64,000 bases of DNA from Desulfobacter sp. (lineage in GTDB: Bacteria; Desulfobacterota; Desulfobacteria; Desulfobacterales; Desulfobacteraceae), in contig CP054838.1 in NCBI GenBank assembly GCA_028768545.1, positions 3,717,001 through 3,781,000 of the forward strand, written 5' to 3'. The notes below the pieces were generated by a model. That model did no database searches and had not been told where the DNA came from. It was given only the letters and a program-made list of their open reading frames with translations. This document shows, in pieces, positions 34,666 through 43,579 of this stretch. Made by a program: the position numbers and the translations under genes. Each line of letters begins with the position of its first letter. Positions within the stretch are counted from its first letter, which is position 1.

Positions 34666-36618
34666 TTACCAGTCTTTATCTGTTGTTTGGGCTTTGCCCT
34701 GGGGAATCAAGGCCATGCCCGGCTTATCTTGCAAACGGTTGAGGCGGTTTTCCAGCATCTGGGCCCCTGGATCGCCATTTTCTTTTTCACCTGCGGCCGT
34801 TGCTCCTGCCTGGTTCTCTTTGGGGTCCGGGGTCTGATCCGGATCCGGCAAAGGGGGATTTTTTTGGGGCCGGTCTTTTTGTCCGGACCGGTCCTGGTTG
34901 TCCCGGCCTTGCCTCTTCTGGTCCTGTTCAGTCTGATCCTTGTTTTCTTTTTGCTGATCCTGGCCAGGATCTTTGTTTTGATTCTGCTGTTCAGAGGCTT
35001 TATCCGTCTGATCTTTGTTATTCTGGTCTTTATTCCGGTCTTTGTCCTGATGATCTTTTTGGGAATCCTGATTTTTTTGATCCGGGTTGTCCTGACCCTG
35101 ATTTTTTTGGTCTTGATCTTTTGGGTCCTGATCTTTTGGGCTTTGGTTCCGGCGTTCTTTTTCCTGGGCCAGTTTTTCCTTTACAAAGGCCAGATTTTCC
35201 CTGGCCTCTTGATCATCGGCAAACTCATTGACCAGGGTGGTATAATCGTCTATGGCCTGGGGTAAATTGCCCAGACGATATTGGGTATTGGCCAGGTTAT
35301 ACAGGGCACGATGGCGCAGGTCCCTGTCTTTGGACGTGGCGGCCTGCAAAAAATTTGACTTGGCCAGTTCATAGTCTTTTAAGGCGTAGGCAGCAGTCCC
35401 GATATTATAATAGAGTCGAAGATCCCGGGGATTGTCCAGCTGGGCCTCGATGAAAAACGTCTTGGCCTTTTCAAATTCTTTTTTTTCAAAGGCCGCTGAC
35501 CCCTGTCTTGCCTTTGAAGATAAAAAATCTGCCCTGGCAGAGAGGGGGAAGGCCATGCTGCCTGCCAGAACCAAAACCAGGGCAAGGCCCAAAATACTCC
35601 TGAAGCCTGATCGCAACCCGGATCTTTTTTGTTCAGGCCAGAACAATTCCAAAACAAGCAATAAAATACCCGGCAGCAGCAGCCATTGAAACCTGCGCTC
35701 CCATACTTTTTTTCTGCCCTGGGTCATGTTTTTGCGTGTCATTGTGCCTAAAATATCTTGGGTATATATGAGTTCCAAATCCATGTCACCGGCCACGGAC
35801 CTGACATACCGGCCCTGGGTCATGGCGGTTATTTTTTTTAAAGTGGTCTCATCCACCCGGGATAAAATAATATTGCCATGATCATCTTTTTTAAATCCTC
35901 CGCCGGGTTCAGGAACGGGCGCACCTGAAGGATCCCCCACCCCAATGGCAAAGACCCGGACCTTTTCTCGGGCAAGCGCCTGGATCTCGTCCATCAGGGC
36001 CTGATCCCCTTGGGCGGTATCTTCACCGTCCGTGATCAGGATAATGGCTTTTTCAGTGTCAGATTCCTTTTCAAATCCCTTGTAACAGGTCCTGAGGGCA
36101 GCCGTCAAATCGGTTCCCCCGCCCGGAAGATAATCAGGGCCCAGGACATCTAAAAATATTTGAAAGGCCTGATAATCAAGGGTGAGAGGACATTGAATCA
36201 TGGCCTGGCCGGAAAAGGCCACAAGTCCTGCCCGGTCGGAATGAAGCAGACGGGACAAATCAATGATCTCTCTTTTGGCCCGTTCAAGGCGGGTGGGGCT
36301 GACATCCGCGGCCAGCATACTTCTTGAACAGTCCAAACCGATCATGATATCCACCCCCTTTGAGGTGGTCTTTTCCCAGCGGAACCCTGCCGCAGGCCCT
36401 GCCAGGGCAAAAATGCAAAGAGAAAACCCCGCCAGTACCAGACCTGCTTTAACCCATTTGGGCCCATATGAAAATCCCGGCAGGATACGGCCAAAAAGAT
36501 TTGGATCTGCAAATTTAAACAGAATTTTCTTATGCCGCACAATCCCGTAGGCCATAATGCCCAAAAGGGGCAAAAGCCCCCAGAGCCAGAACAATAGATG
36601 GGGATGGAAAAATTTCAT
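34666..36618 (-). CDS. batB: BatB-BatC fusion: VWA domain plus TPR and a long Q/D/K-rich tail
   Basis: 650 residues. Membrane helices at the N-terminus, a VWA domain with MIDAS DCSRS (in MIGLDCSRSMLAAD) and TDGEDTAQG, another helix near 310-330, a second (LALVLVLAGSMAFPLS), then TPR repeats (LYYNIGTAAYALKDY, ALYNLANTQYRLGN). From about residue 500 the chain is low complexity, about 130 residues almost entirely of Asp, Gln, Lys and Asn, likely disordered. It combines BatB (VWA) and BatC (TPR). The tail is encoded by a repetitive GATCAAAAA-type DNA that may expand and contract. Confidence 0.87.
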   Translation of the reverse strand: MKFFHPHLLFWLWGLLPLLGIMAYGIVRHKKILFKFADPNLFGRILPGFSYGPKWVKAGLVLAGFSLCIFALAGPAAGFRWEKTTSKGVDIMIGLDCSRSMLAADVSPTRLERAKREIIDLSRLLHSDRAGLVAFSGQAMIQCPLTLDYQAFQIFLDVLGPDYLPGGGTDLTAALRTCYKGFEKESDTEKAIILITDGEDTAQGDQALMDEIQALAREKVRVFAIGVGDPSGAPVPEPGGGFKKDDHGNIILSRVDETTLKKITAMTQGRYVRSVAGDMDLELIYTQDILGTMTRKNMTQGRKKVWERRFQWLLLPGILLLVLELFWPEQKRSGLRSGFRSILGLALVLVLAGSMAFPLSARADFLSSKARQGSAAFEKKEFEKAKTFFIEAQLDNPRDLRLYYNIGTAAYALKDYELAKSNFLQAATSKDRDLRHRALYNLANTQYRLGNLPQAIDDYTTLVNEFADDQEARENLAFVKEKLAQEKERRNQSPKDQDPKDQDQKNQGQDNPDQKNQDSQKDHQDKDRNKDQNNKDQTDKASEQQNQNKDPGQDQQKENKDQTEQDQKRQGRDNQDRSGQKDRPQKNPPLPDPDQTPDPKENQAGATAAGEKENGDPGAQMLENRLNRLQDKPGMALIPQGKAQTTDKDW

Positions 36619-36622
36619 TTTT

Positions 36623-37663
36623 CTAAGGTATCCGAATAAATCTGGTATTTGCCAAAATCAGGCACACGAGATAGAGCAGCATGGCAGGCACCAGGAAAAA
36701 GGCAAACAACTCCCTGTATTCCACCCATTTGTCCACCTCTACCCGGGTTTTTTCCATGGCATTGATCATCTCATAAATCGCTTGAAGGGCCTGGGTGTCC
36801 TCGGCGGCAAAAAAGCGGCCATGGGTGGCCGAAGAGATGGTTTTCAGGGCATCCCGGTCCACATCCACCTGCTGATAAACATATTGTTTTCCAAACAGCC
36901 CGTCCACAAGAAAGGGGGCCTTACCTTTGGAGCCCACGCCAATGGTATGAATTTTTACCCCCTTTTGGGCGGCAATCTTTATCCCGTCCTCCCAGGACAG
37001 CTGCCCTGCATTGCTCTTTCCGTCGGTGAGCAGAATAATGATGTTGGACTTGGCCTTGACATCTGCCAGCCGTTTCAATGAGATGCCAATGGCGTCCCCG
37101 ATGGCGGTCTTGGGGCCTGCTGCCCCGATTTTTAAATGGTCCAGCATAAAGGCAATGGTGTTGTAGTCCCGAGTCAAAGGCAATTGGGTAAAGGCCTGGG
37201 ACCCGAACACCACCATGCCGATACGGTCCCCTTCCCGCTTCATAATAAAATCAGAGACCACCCCTTTAACCGCCTCAAGCCGGGTGACAATCTGATTGTC
37301 AAGCTTAAAGTCAAGGGCCCGCATGGACTCGGACAGGTCAAGGGCCAGAATAATATTCACCCCCTGGGTCATGACCTTGACCTTTCTGTCCCCGGCCTGG
37401 GGCCTTGCCAATGCCAGTATCATCAAACAGATGGCCGCCACCTTGATCAGGGTCAGGGCCCGCACAGCCCAGATGCCCGATGTCAGGGGCATTTTTTCCA
37501 TACCTGACAGGGAAGATACCCTGAGAAAACGGCCAGGCCTTTTGGGGAACCCATGGGGATTTTTGGATCTGAAACGCCCAATGCTGCGGGCCCACTTCAG
37601 GGCCAAAAATCCCAGGGGCAGGGTCAGCAGTACGAGAAACCAGGTAGAGGCAAACCGAAACAT
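36623..37663 (-). CDS. batA: BatA: membrane-anchored VWA protein
   Basis: 346 residues. Helices at both ends (STWFLVLLTLPLGFLALKW; ELFAFFLVPAMLLYLVCLI) and a VWA domain with MIDAS DLSES (LALDLSESMRALDF), the Thr in PLTRDYN and Asp in LLTDGKSNAG. The N-terminal DUF1550-like pattern (helix, then polar, then helix at 60-80) is typical of BatA. It ends with TAG five bases upstream of the next gene's ATG. Together with BatB it forms the VWA pair of the operon and probably binds a metal-dependent partner in the periplasm. Confidence 0.9.
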   Translation of the reverse strand: MFRFASTWFLVLLTLPLGFLALKWARSIGRFRSKNPHGFPKRPGRFLRVSSLSGMEKMPLTSGIWAVRALTLIKVAAICLMILALARPQAGDRKVKVMTQGVNIILALDLSESMRALDFKLDNQIVTRLEAVKGVVSDFIMKREGDRIGMVVFGSQAFTQLPLTRDYNTIAFMLDHLKIGAAGPKTAIGDAIGISLKRLADVKAKSNIIILLTDGKSNAGQLSWEDGIKIAAQKGVKIHTIGVGSKGKAPFLVDGLFGKQYVYQQVDVDRDALKTISSATHGRFFAAEDTQALQAIYEMINAMEKTRVEVDKWVEYRELFAFFLVPAMLLYLVCLILANTRFIRIP

Positions 37664-38211
37664 CAGTGGTTGACCTCCTGTTCTGACAATCGTGCCTCTT
37701 GTTCCGCCTTTTCCACGGCCATGATCAAGGCACGGCCCTGTTCAAGATCTTTTTTAATCTGTTCTTTGTCAGGCTTGATGGGGGCATATCGAAAGGGGTC
37801 GCAAAGATCCTGAAAAAGGGAAACTTGAGTTCTCAAGGGGGAGGGAATTTCTTTTAAGCTGCGCAAGGTTTTTGTCAGCTCCTGGGTGGTCATTTCAAGA
37901 CCGTTGAACCCATAAGTTTTACCCATATAGGTCTTTATGGTCCGGCCCAGGTCAAAATAAAAGGCCTTGGCATCATTGACCCGGGATACGGCAAGATCGT
38001 CCAATGCCTTTAACGCCGTATCATAGGCAGATATATGGGGAAGGAGATCCTTGGCCAAAGCGTTTTTCTTTCGTTTCCACAGGTACCGGACAAGGACAAA
38101 CAAAAAGCAAGCGGCCATACACCCCGCCCCGATCCAGAGTCCAAGTCTTACCAGGGCCGGGTCCATACCCACCATCACAGGCGGTCTGATATCGTGGATA
38201 TCTTTTATCAT
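37663..38211 (-). CDS. DUF4381-like protein of the Bat operon
   Basis: 182 residues, with one membrane helix near residues 25-48 (LGLWIGAGCMAACFLFVLVRYLW) and a long cytosolic helical domain (ALKALDDLAVSRVNDAKAFY...TIKTYMGKTYGFNGLEMTTQE). The 'Y-ALK-LDDL...G-EMTTQEL' pattern matches DUF4381-type proteins found between DUF58 and VWA genes in such operons. Its ATG overlaps the upstream gene's stop (ATGA), and its own TGA overlaps the batA ATG by one base, so it is made in step with its neighbours. Confidence 0.8.
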   Translation of the reverse strand: MIKDIHDIRPPVMVGMDPALVRLGLWIGAGCMAACFLFVLVRYLWKRKKNALAKDLLPHISAYDTALKALDDLAVSRVNDAKAFYFDLGRTIKTYMGKTYGFNGLEMTTQELTKTLRSLKEIPSPLRTQVSLFQDLCDPFRYAPIKPDKEQIKKDLEQGRALIMAVEKAEQEARLSEQEVNH

Positions 38212-39086
38212 TTCTGCCGTCTTTCCCTGAGCCTGAAATACTGGGTAATGATATCTGAAACCGAGTCAGAGGTTTTGATGTCCACAAGATCGGTTTTCGC
38301 CCGGGAAAAAATATTCTGGGTCTCTTCATGGAGATCTGTCCGGGTCTGGAAAAACCAACGGCGAATCTTTTTGCTTCCGGCATCCAGAAAGCAATGCTCC
38401 CGGGTTTCAAAATCCCGGACTCCAACGATCCCGGATTCAGGCAGATGGAATGCGCCGGGATCATAAATCCTGAGCCCCACCAGTTCATGGCGCCTGCCCA
38501 CGGTTTTAAGTCCTTTTTCATACTCTTTGGCCAAAAAATCAGAGATCACAAAGGCAAAACTTTTTTTCTTGGATATTTTTGACATAAAATCAAGGGCGGC
38601 TTTGATATTGGTGCCCTGGTTCCGGGGCTCAAAGGTAAAAATTTCCTTGATCACCCGCCAGACATGGGAGGATCCCTTTTTGGGAGGAATATATTTTTCA
38701 ACCTGATCCGTGAAAAAAATCACCCCGACCTTGTCATTGTTTTTAATGGCATTAAAGGCCAGAACAGAGGCAAGCTCGGCCGTTTTTTCAAGCTTAGTGC
38801 CAAAATGAGTGCCAAAGGACAAGGAGGCGCTCATATCAATGAGCAGCATGACAATGGATTCACGCTCTTCCCTGTACAATTTGACAAAGACCTTTCCTGT
38901 TCTTGCCGAAACGTTCCAGTCAATGGTCTTGACATCATCCCCGGGAGCATACTCCCGGACCTCCTCAAACTCAATGCCCGCCCCCCGGAACACGGAGCGG
39001 TACTGACCGGCCATCAGAGTGTTGACGGTTCTCCGGGATTTGATATGAATCTGTCTGATCTTTTTTATGATATGGGCGGGAATCAT
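38208..39086 (-). CDS. DUF58 / VWA-like protein (MoxR partner)
   Basis: About 292 residues. The DUF58 core is visible: VNTLMAGQYRSVFRGAG, EFEEVREYAPGDDVKTIDWNVSAR, and the MIDAS-like LIDMSASLSFG, then FVISDFLA. It probably interacts with the MoxR ATPase encoded immediately upstream, as in most genomes that have the pair. The longer frame (to 39233) overlaps moxR deeply and has no family resemblance, so ATG at 39086, just after the moxR stop, is chosen. The ribosome site there is weak. Confidence 0.88.
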   Translation of the reverse strand: MIPAHIIKKIRQIHIKSRRTVNTLMAGQYRSVFRGAGIEFEEVREYAPGDDVKTIDWNVSARTGKVFVKLYREERESIVMLLIDMSASLSFGTHFGTKLEKTAELASVLAFNAIKNNDKVGVIFFTDQVEKYIPPKKGSSHVWRVIKEIFTFEPRNQGTNIKAALDFMSKISKKKSFAFVISDFLAKEYEKGLKTVGRRHELVGLRIYDPGAFHLPESGIVGVRDFETREHCFLDAGSKKIRRWFFQTRTDLHEETQNIFSRAKTDLVDIKTSDSVSDIITQYFRLRERRQK

Positions 39087-39093
39087 CTTAAGA

Positions 39094-40068
39094 TCAGGGC
39101 ACCTCCACACTGTCAAACAAGTCCGCAACCACCTGGTCACTGGTGATTTCTTCGGCCTCTGCCTCAAAAGACAAAAGGATCCTGTGCCTGAGCACATCAG
39201 GCCCCACAAGCTTGATATCCTGGGGGGTGACATAGGCCCTTCCCGCTAAAAAGGCAGCCACCCGTGAGGCCTTTGCCAGAAAAATACTGGCCCTTGGAGA
39301 GGCCCCGTATTCAATATACCGGTCCGTATCCATTCCGTAGTTTTCAGGCGCCCTTGTGGCAAACACCAGGTCGACAATATACTCTTTGAGCTTGTCATCC
39401 ACATAAATTTTTTCCACCAGCCCTGCCATTTGAGCAAGTTCCTCACAGGTGATCACCGGAGATATTTTTTCCGGGGCACCGAAACTGGTCTTTTTAAGGA
39501 TCTCAAGTTCCTGCGCCCTGTCCGGGTAATCCACCATGACTTTGAGCATGAACCGGTCCACCTGGGCTTCGGGAAGCGGATAGGTGCCCTCCTGCTCAAT
39601 GGGATTCTGGGTAGCCAGAACCAGGAAGGGAGAGGGCAGCGCATAGGTGGTGTCCCCGATGGTGACCTGTTTTTCCTCCATGGCTTCCAAAAGAGCGGAC
39701 TGAACCTTGGACGGGGCCCTGTTAATCTCGTCCGCCAGAATAATATGGTTAAACAAGGGGCCTTTGCGGGTGATAAAATCCGTGGTTTTAGGCCGGTAAA
39801 TTTCAGTGCCTGTCAAATCTGCCGGCAAAAGATCAGGGGTAAACTGAATCCGTTTAAAATCAGCCTGAATGGCAGCGGCCAGGGCTTTGACCGCAGAGGT
39901 TTTGGCCAGGCCGGGCACCCCCTCGATCAATACGTGTCCCCCAGTCAAAAGCCCGGTTAAAAGCCCGTCCACCAATTTTTCCTGGCCAACCAGGGCTTTG
40001 CCCACTTCTTTGCGAATCCGGCTCACCAACAGGTGAGCATGCTCAATGGCACGAGTCGTTTCTTCCAT
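39094..40068 (-). CDS. moxR: MoxR-family AAA+ ATPase
   Basis: 324 residues, cytosolic. Walker A is modified as GVPGLAKTS (typical for MoxR), Walker B is HIILADEINRAPSK, sensor is LVLATQNPIEQEGTYPLPEAQ, and the Arg finger region is PRASIFLAKASR. MoxR ATPases act as chaperones that activate VWA-containing partners; here DUF58, BatA and BatB are encoded next in line. It is the first gene of the operon, which runs at least through BatDE. It is separated from TetR by 120 bases. Confidence 0.94.
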   Translation of the reverse strand: MEETTRAIEHAHLLVSRIRKEVGKALVGQEKLVDGLLTGLLTGGHVLIEGVPGLAKTSAVKALAAAIQADFKRIQFTPDLLPADLTGTEIYRPKTTDFITRKGPLFNHIILADEINRAPSKVQSALLEAMEEKQVTIGDTTYALPSPFLVLATQNPIEQEGTYPLPEAQVDRFMLKVMVDYPDRAQELEILKKTSFGAPEKISPVITCEELAQMAGLVEKIYVDDKLKEYIVDLVFATRAPENYGMDTDRYIEYGASPRASIFLAKASRVAAFLAGRAYVTPQDIKLVGPDVLRHRILLSFEAEAEEITSDQVVADLFDSVEVP

Positions 40069-40188
40069 GAAAATCCATTCCCTTTATGCCTTGACCATGT
40101 CAAGGAGATGCGGTTTTTTGCTTTAAAATATAGTCAGCAGTATTCCGGTGTCAAGGCAGGATATTGTCACGCCCGAAACGGTTTGGAA

Positions 40189-40806
40189 TTAAACGCCCAG
40201 AAGCTGTTTAGAATATAATGAAGAGTTAAGTTTTACAATTTTTATAATATGCTCACGAACCGATTGGCGATCTTTAAGGGGAAAATTTCTAAAGGTCATG
40301 AGAATCCCTGTGATCGAGGCGATAAATGCGTGGGAGTATAGCCGTGCACTCTCCTCTTCCACGCCGTGGCGTTGGAGCAATTTTGTAAACAGATCAAAAA
40401 AGATCTTGGTAACCGAATCAAATCTGCCCATGACCGGATGGGTGAGATCGTCTTTGAGCATGAGATAGGTCATCATCTGAAAACTGGATTCTTTTTCAAT
40501 GAGATGGCCCACGAATTTCACGGCAAACTGCTCAATGCTGGCCGGCTCATCCTTTTCCACAAGCCGTTCAAACTCTTTGCTGGCAGACGAAATATCCTGA
40601 ATAAAGGCCTCGTTAAATAATTCTTCCTGGCTGGGAAAATACCTGTAAATAGTGGCAGGGGATATACCGGCCTCATCAGCCACCTCCCGCATGCCCACCT
40701 CGTAAAAGGGTTTTTTGGCAAACAATGCCAAAGCGGACTCAATAACAATCTGTTTTCTTGCCAGTTTTTCTTTTTCCTTCAGTTCTGCAAATCTTGATTC
40801 AGCCAC
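40189..40806 (-). CDS. TetR-family transcriptional regulator
   Basis: 205 residues. N-terminal HTH: ALALFAKKPFYEVGMREVADEAGISPATIYRYFPSQEELF (residues about 26-65), the classical TetR DNA-binding form. The C-terminal helical ligand domain (residues 70-205) has no motif I can match. It lies upstream of moxR on the same strand, but with a gap of 120 bases. It may control the Bat operon or the divergent phosphagen kinase gene, which shares its upstream region. Confidence 0.9.
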   Translation of the reverse strand: MAESRFAELKEKEKLARKQIVIESALALFAKKPFYEVGMREVADEAGISPATIYRYFPSQEELFNEAFIQDISSASKEFERLVEKDEPASIEQFAVKFVGHLIEKESSFQMMTYLMLKDDLTHPVMGRFDSVTKIFFDLFTKLLQRHGVEEESARLYSHAFIASITGILMTFRNFPLKDRQSVREHIIKIVKLNSSLYSKQLLGV

Positions 40807-41113
40807 AAATCTTACCTTACGTTTATTAATTGATTTTAGTGATTTGTCGAAAGTAACTTAGTTCTAAGTTTTTATTATCATTTGTATTTGGATCTGACAA
40901 GGCAAAAGCAAACACTAATTTTTTTTGGTAAACGCTAATTTTCTTTCCTATGTATGTTTCATTGAAATCATTGATAAAACCAATCTTGGACAATGGTTTT
41001 CAAAAAGAACCTTAACCCTGAAGTCCCTATTGTTTTGGGATTAAGATCAAAGATTGACGATTCAGGTTTATAAATGGTATATGATCAATTCATTTTAAAT
41101 AAAGATATGTATT
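40807..41113. other. Divergent intergenic region with short direct repeats
   Basis: Contains an imperfect direct repeat, AAACACTAATTTT and AAACGCTAATTTT (about 40911-40943), that could be an operator for the TetR regulator, and a promoter for the phosphagen kinase genes (41054-41083). No ORF. Confidence 0.4.
41054..41083 (+). promoter_or_regulatory. Sigma-70 promoter for the phosphagen kinase operon
   Basis: TTGACG at 41054-41059, then GTATAT/TATATG after 17 or 18 bases (41077-41083), about 30 bases before the small ATG at 41114. Confidence 0.45.
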
Positions 41114-41299
41114 ATGGAAACGACAATTAAAAGAGACATATTTGATTTTGAAGTCGGCTATCTGACCAAAAGCCCTTGCCTGAACTGTGAGTTCAAAAAA
41201 CAGTTGCCCAAATGCCATTCCGACTGTGTGGTTCTCGATCAAATCCAGACCCGCCTTGCCAGGGGGATCTCCTCCCAGTCCTCCCGGTATGAAAGCTGA
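41114..41299 (+). CDS. Small cysteine-rich protein coupled to phosphagen kinase
   Basis: 61 residues, not recognised. Four Cys in the middle (SPCLNCEFKKQLPKCHSDCVVL: CxxC and CxxxC separated by eight) would suit one zinc or small iron-sulfur site. No signal peptide. The coding frame overlaps the kinase start by 11 bases, so the two are translationally coupled. The overlap, promoter and Cys pattern make it a real gene. It may regulate or localise the kinase. Confidence 0.6.
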   Translation: METTIKRDIFDFEVGYLTKSPCLNCEFKKQLPKCHSDCVVLDQIQTRLARGISSQSSRYES

Positions 41300-42317
41300 A
41301 CCAGCCCTGCCCTTGTTTCATCCCGATTCCCGGGCGCTTGTAAAAACCCATTTACCCCCTGAGCTGTATACAGCCCTGGCCCGTGTCAAAACAGGCACCG
41401 GATTCACCCTGGAACAGGCCATACAATCCGGGGTAAAACATCCGGATTCAAGCATTGGCATCTATGCAGGCGACAAGGAATCCTATACCTGTTTTTCCAA
41501 GGTATTTGATCCCATTATCCAGGCCTACCATCACCCGGGAAAGACCCATAAGCCTGAATTTTCCCCCCAAAAAATGCCCTGCCTTGACCCGGAGGGCCTT
41601 TATATTAAATCCGCCAGGGTCAGGGTGGCCAGGAATCTTGATTTATTTCCCTTTCCATGCCAGATCAGGGCAGCCCAGCGGGTTCAAGTTGAAAAGCACA
41701 TTGTCCAGGCCCTTGAACAGCTGCCCCCTGATCTTTCGGGCCGATATCTTTCATTTTCAGATATGAAACCAACAGACCTAAAGGATCTTGTCCGCAAGAA
41801 ACTGGCATTCCCCCGAGGCGACAGGTTCCAGGAAGCTGCCGGCATAAACCGGGATTTTCCCCTGGGCCGGGGGGTGTTTTTATCCCATGACCACGGATTC
41901 AGGGTCTGGGTGAACGAGGAGGATCATTTGCGCGTCATGGCACTTTGCTTTAACGCCGACATTTCGAAAGTTTTTAATCGGGTCTGCCGCGGCCTTGAAT
42001 CTCTGACCCCTTTTTTGGGATTTTCCCATGATGACCAATTGGGTTTTTTATCCTCTTGTCCCACCAATATCGGGACAGCCATGCGGGCAGGCGTGCATAT
42101 CTGTCTTAAAAAACTTGAACAGCGGCCTAATCTCTTAAAGGAAATTGTATCCCGTCACCACCTCCAGGTCCGGGGAACCTTGGGGGAAAAGACAGCTGTG
42201 GATCAATCGATCTTTGATATTTCAAATGCCCGGCGCTTAGGCATCTCTGCCAATACCATTCTCCAGGACCTTCACGCAGGCGTTACGGCCATTCTCCAGA
42301 CTGAAAAAAATCTTTAG
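41289..42317 (+). CDS. Phosphagen (arginine-type guanidino) kinase
   Basis: 342 residues, full length for the family. Diagnostic motifs: RVRVARNL (ATP-binding Arg), VNEEDHLR (NEED-like catalytic loop), reactive-Cys block CPTNIGTAMRAGVH, and RGTLGEKT (second nucleotide loop). It transfers phosphate between ATP and a guanidino substrate (arginine most likely) as an energy buffer. Phosphagen kinases are rare in bacteria but reported in Desulfotalea and some relatives. The McsB protein-arginine kinases have a different C-terminus; the longer N-terminal domain here (PDSRALVKTHLPPELYTALA...) favours a true phosphagen kinase. ATG 41289 overlaps the small upstream gene. GTG/ATG further 5' would run into that gene. 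Confidence 0.9.
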   Translation: MKAEPALPLFHPDSRALVKTHLPPELYTALARVKTGTGFTLEQAIQSGVKHPDSSIGIYAGDKESYTCFSKVFDPIIQAYHHPGKTHKPEFSPQKMPCLDPEGLYIKSARVRVARNLDLFPFPCQIRAAQRVQVEKHIVQALEQLPPDLSGRYLSFSDMKPTDLKDLVRKKLAFPRGDRFQEAAGINRDFPLGRGVFLSHDHGFRVWVNEEDHLRVMALCFNADISKVFNRVCRGLESLTPFLGFSHDDQLGFLSSCPTNIGTAMRAGVHICLKKLEQRPNLLKEIVSRHHLQVRGTLGEKTAVDQSIFDISNARRLGISANTILQDLHAGVTAILQTEKNL

Positions 42318-42384
42318 CCCCCCCTTGTATCAAACCGGATAATGCCTAATTTTTAGTTAGTCCCAACCTACAAAGGAGGTGCCT

Positions 42385-43527
42385 ATGAAAAAAATTTGGC
42401 TTCTTATATTATTCCCAGCATTGATTCTGATTCCGGGATTTTTGATTTTTGCCGATACTGGCTCCATCCCCAAATCCAAGGAGGACCCAATGAAAAATAC
42501 TCAGATCGCCACCTTTGCCGGGGGATGTTTCTGGTGTGTGGAATCCGCATTTGAAGGACAGCCCGGTGTGTCAGATGTCATTTCAGGTTACATGGGCGGC
42601 CATGTGGAAAATCCCAGCTATGAGCAGGTTTCCCAGGGCATCACCGGCCATGCAGAAGCGGTCCGCGTCGTGTTTAATCCAGAAAAAATTTCCTATTGGG
42701 CATTGCTCAAACTTTTTTTCCAGCAAATTGACCCCACAGACGAGCTCGGCTCTTTTGTGGACAGGGGAAGCCAATACCGGCCGGCGATTTTCACCCACTC
42801 TCCTGAACAAAAAGAACTGGCATTAAAGATGATCGCTAAAATCAATTCAGCCAAAATCTTTGATTCGCCTGTGGCCACAGAGGTGACAGAGGCCTCGGTA
42901 TTTTATCCGGCAGAAGATTACCACCAGGACTACCACAGCAAAAACCCCATCCGGTATAAGTTCTACAGGGCAGGTTCGGGCAGGGACAAATTTATCAAAA
43001 ATGTCTGGGGGAAAAAAACAAATATCAATTTTTTTGATGCCCTGCCTGTGGAACAAGAGGTCTCTGGCCAGTCTTGGGAAAGGCTAAAAGATCGCCCCAT
43101 CCCAAGTGATGAAAAATTAAAGCAGCAATTAACCCCTCTTCAGTTTAAGGTCACCCGGGAAAACGGAACAGAACCGGCATTTGACAATCCCTATTGGGAT
43201 AACAAACAACAAGGCATTTATGTGGATATAATTTCAGGCCAGCCCTTGTTCTCATCTGCGGATAAATTTGACTCCGGCACGGGATGGCCGAGCTTTACCC
43301 GGCCCATCAACGATCTGGCCATTGTTGAAAAACAGGACCGCTCCTTTTTCATGACAAGGACCGAGGTGAGAAGCAAAGACGCAGATGCCCATTTAGGCCA
43401 TCTCTTTGATGACGGCCCCGCCCCCACAGGACAAAGATATTGCATTAACTCGGCAGCATTGGTCTTTATTCCCAGAGACCAGCTTGAAAAAAGAGGATAT
43501 GCCCATTTGATCCCCCTGTTTGAATAG
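42385..43527 (+). CDS. msrAB: Methionine sulfoxide reductase MsrA-MsrB fusion, exported
   Basis: About 380 residues. An N-terminal helix ([20 protein letters not shown]) serves as a signal or anchor, so it works outside the cytosol. MsrA domain: [13 protein letters not shown] (nucleophile Cys), [30 protein letters not shown]. MsrB domain: [29 protein letters not shown] (nucleophile Cys). The zinc-binding CxxC pairs of many MsrB are absent. GGAGG five bases before ATG 42385 fixes the start over GTG 42379. It ends with TAG; read-through would add only seven residues. It repairs oxidised methionine in envelope proteins and fits the oxygen-defence theme here. Confidence 0.93.
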   Translation: MKKIWLLILFPALILIPGFLIFADTGSIPKSKEDPMKNTQIATFAGGCFWCVESAFEGQPGVSDVISGYMGGHVENPSYEQVSQGITGHAEAVRVVFNPEKISYWALLKLFFQQIDPTDELGSFVDRGSQYRPAIFTHSPEQKELALKMIAKINSAKIFDSPVATEVTEASVFYPAEDYHQDYHSKNPIRYKFYRAGSGRDKFIKNVWGKKTNINFFDALPVEQEVSGQSWERLKDRPIPSDEKLKQQLTPLQFKVTRENGTEPAFDNPYWDNKQQGIYVDIISGQPLFSSADKFDSGTGWPSFTRPINDLAIVEKQDRSFFMTRTEVRSKDADAHLGHLFDDGPAPTGQRYCINSAALVFIPRDQLEKRGYAHLIPLFE

Positions 43528-43579
43528 ACCTGTTTGATGACAATTTGAGCCAGCCGGATCGATTCACACCATATGCGGG

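Noticed and set aside
34636..35265. Very hydrophobic 209-residue plus-strand ORF
   Set aside because: It is the complement of the D/Q/K-rich tail of BatBC; such repeats always give hydrophobic shadows.
41187..41288. Phosphagen kinase starting upstream at 41187
   Set aside because: That extension lies in a different frame over the small Cys-rich gene and reads as nonsense (proline- and serine-rich); ATG 41289 fits the family start.
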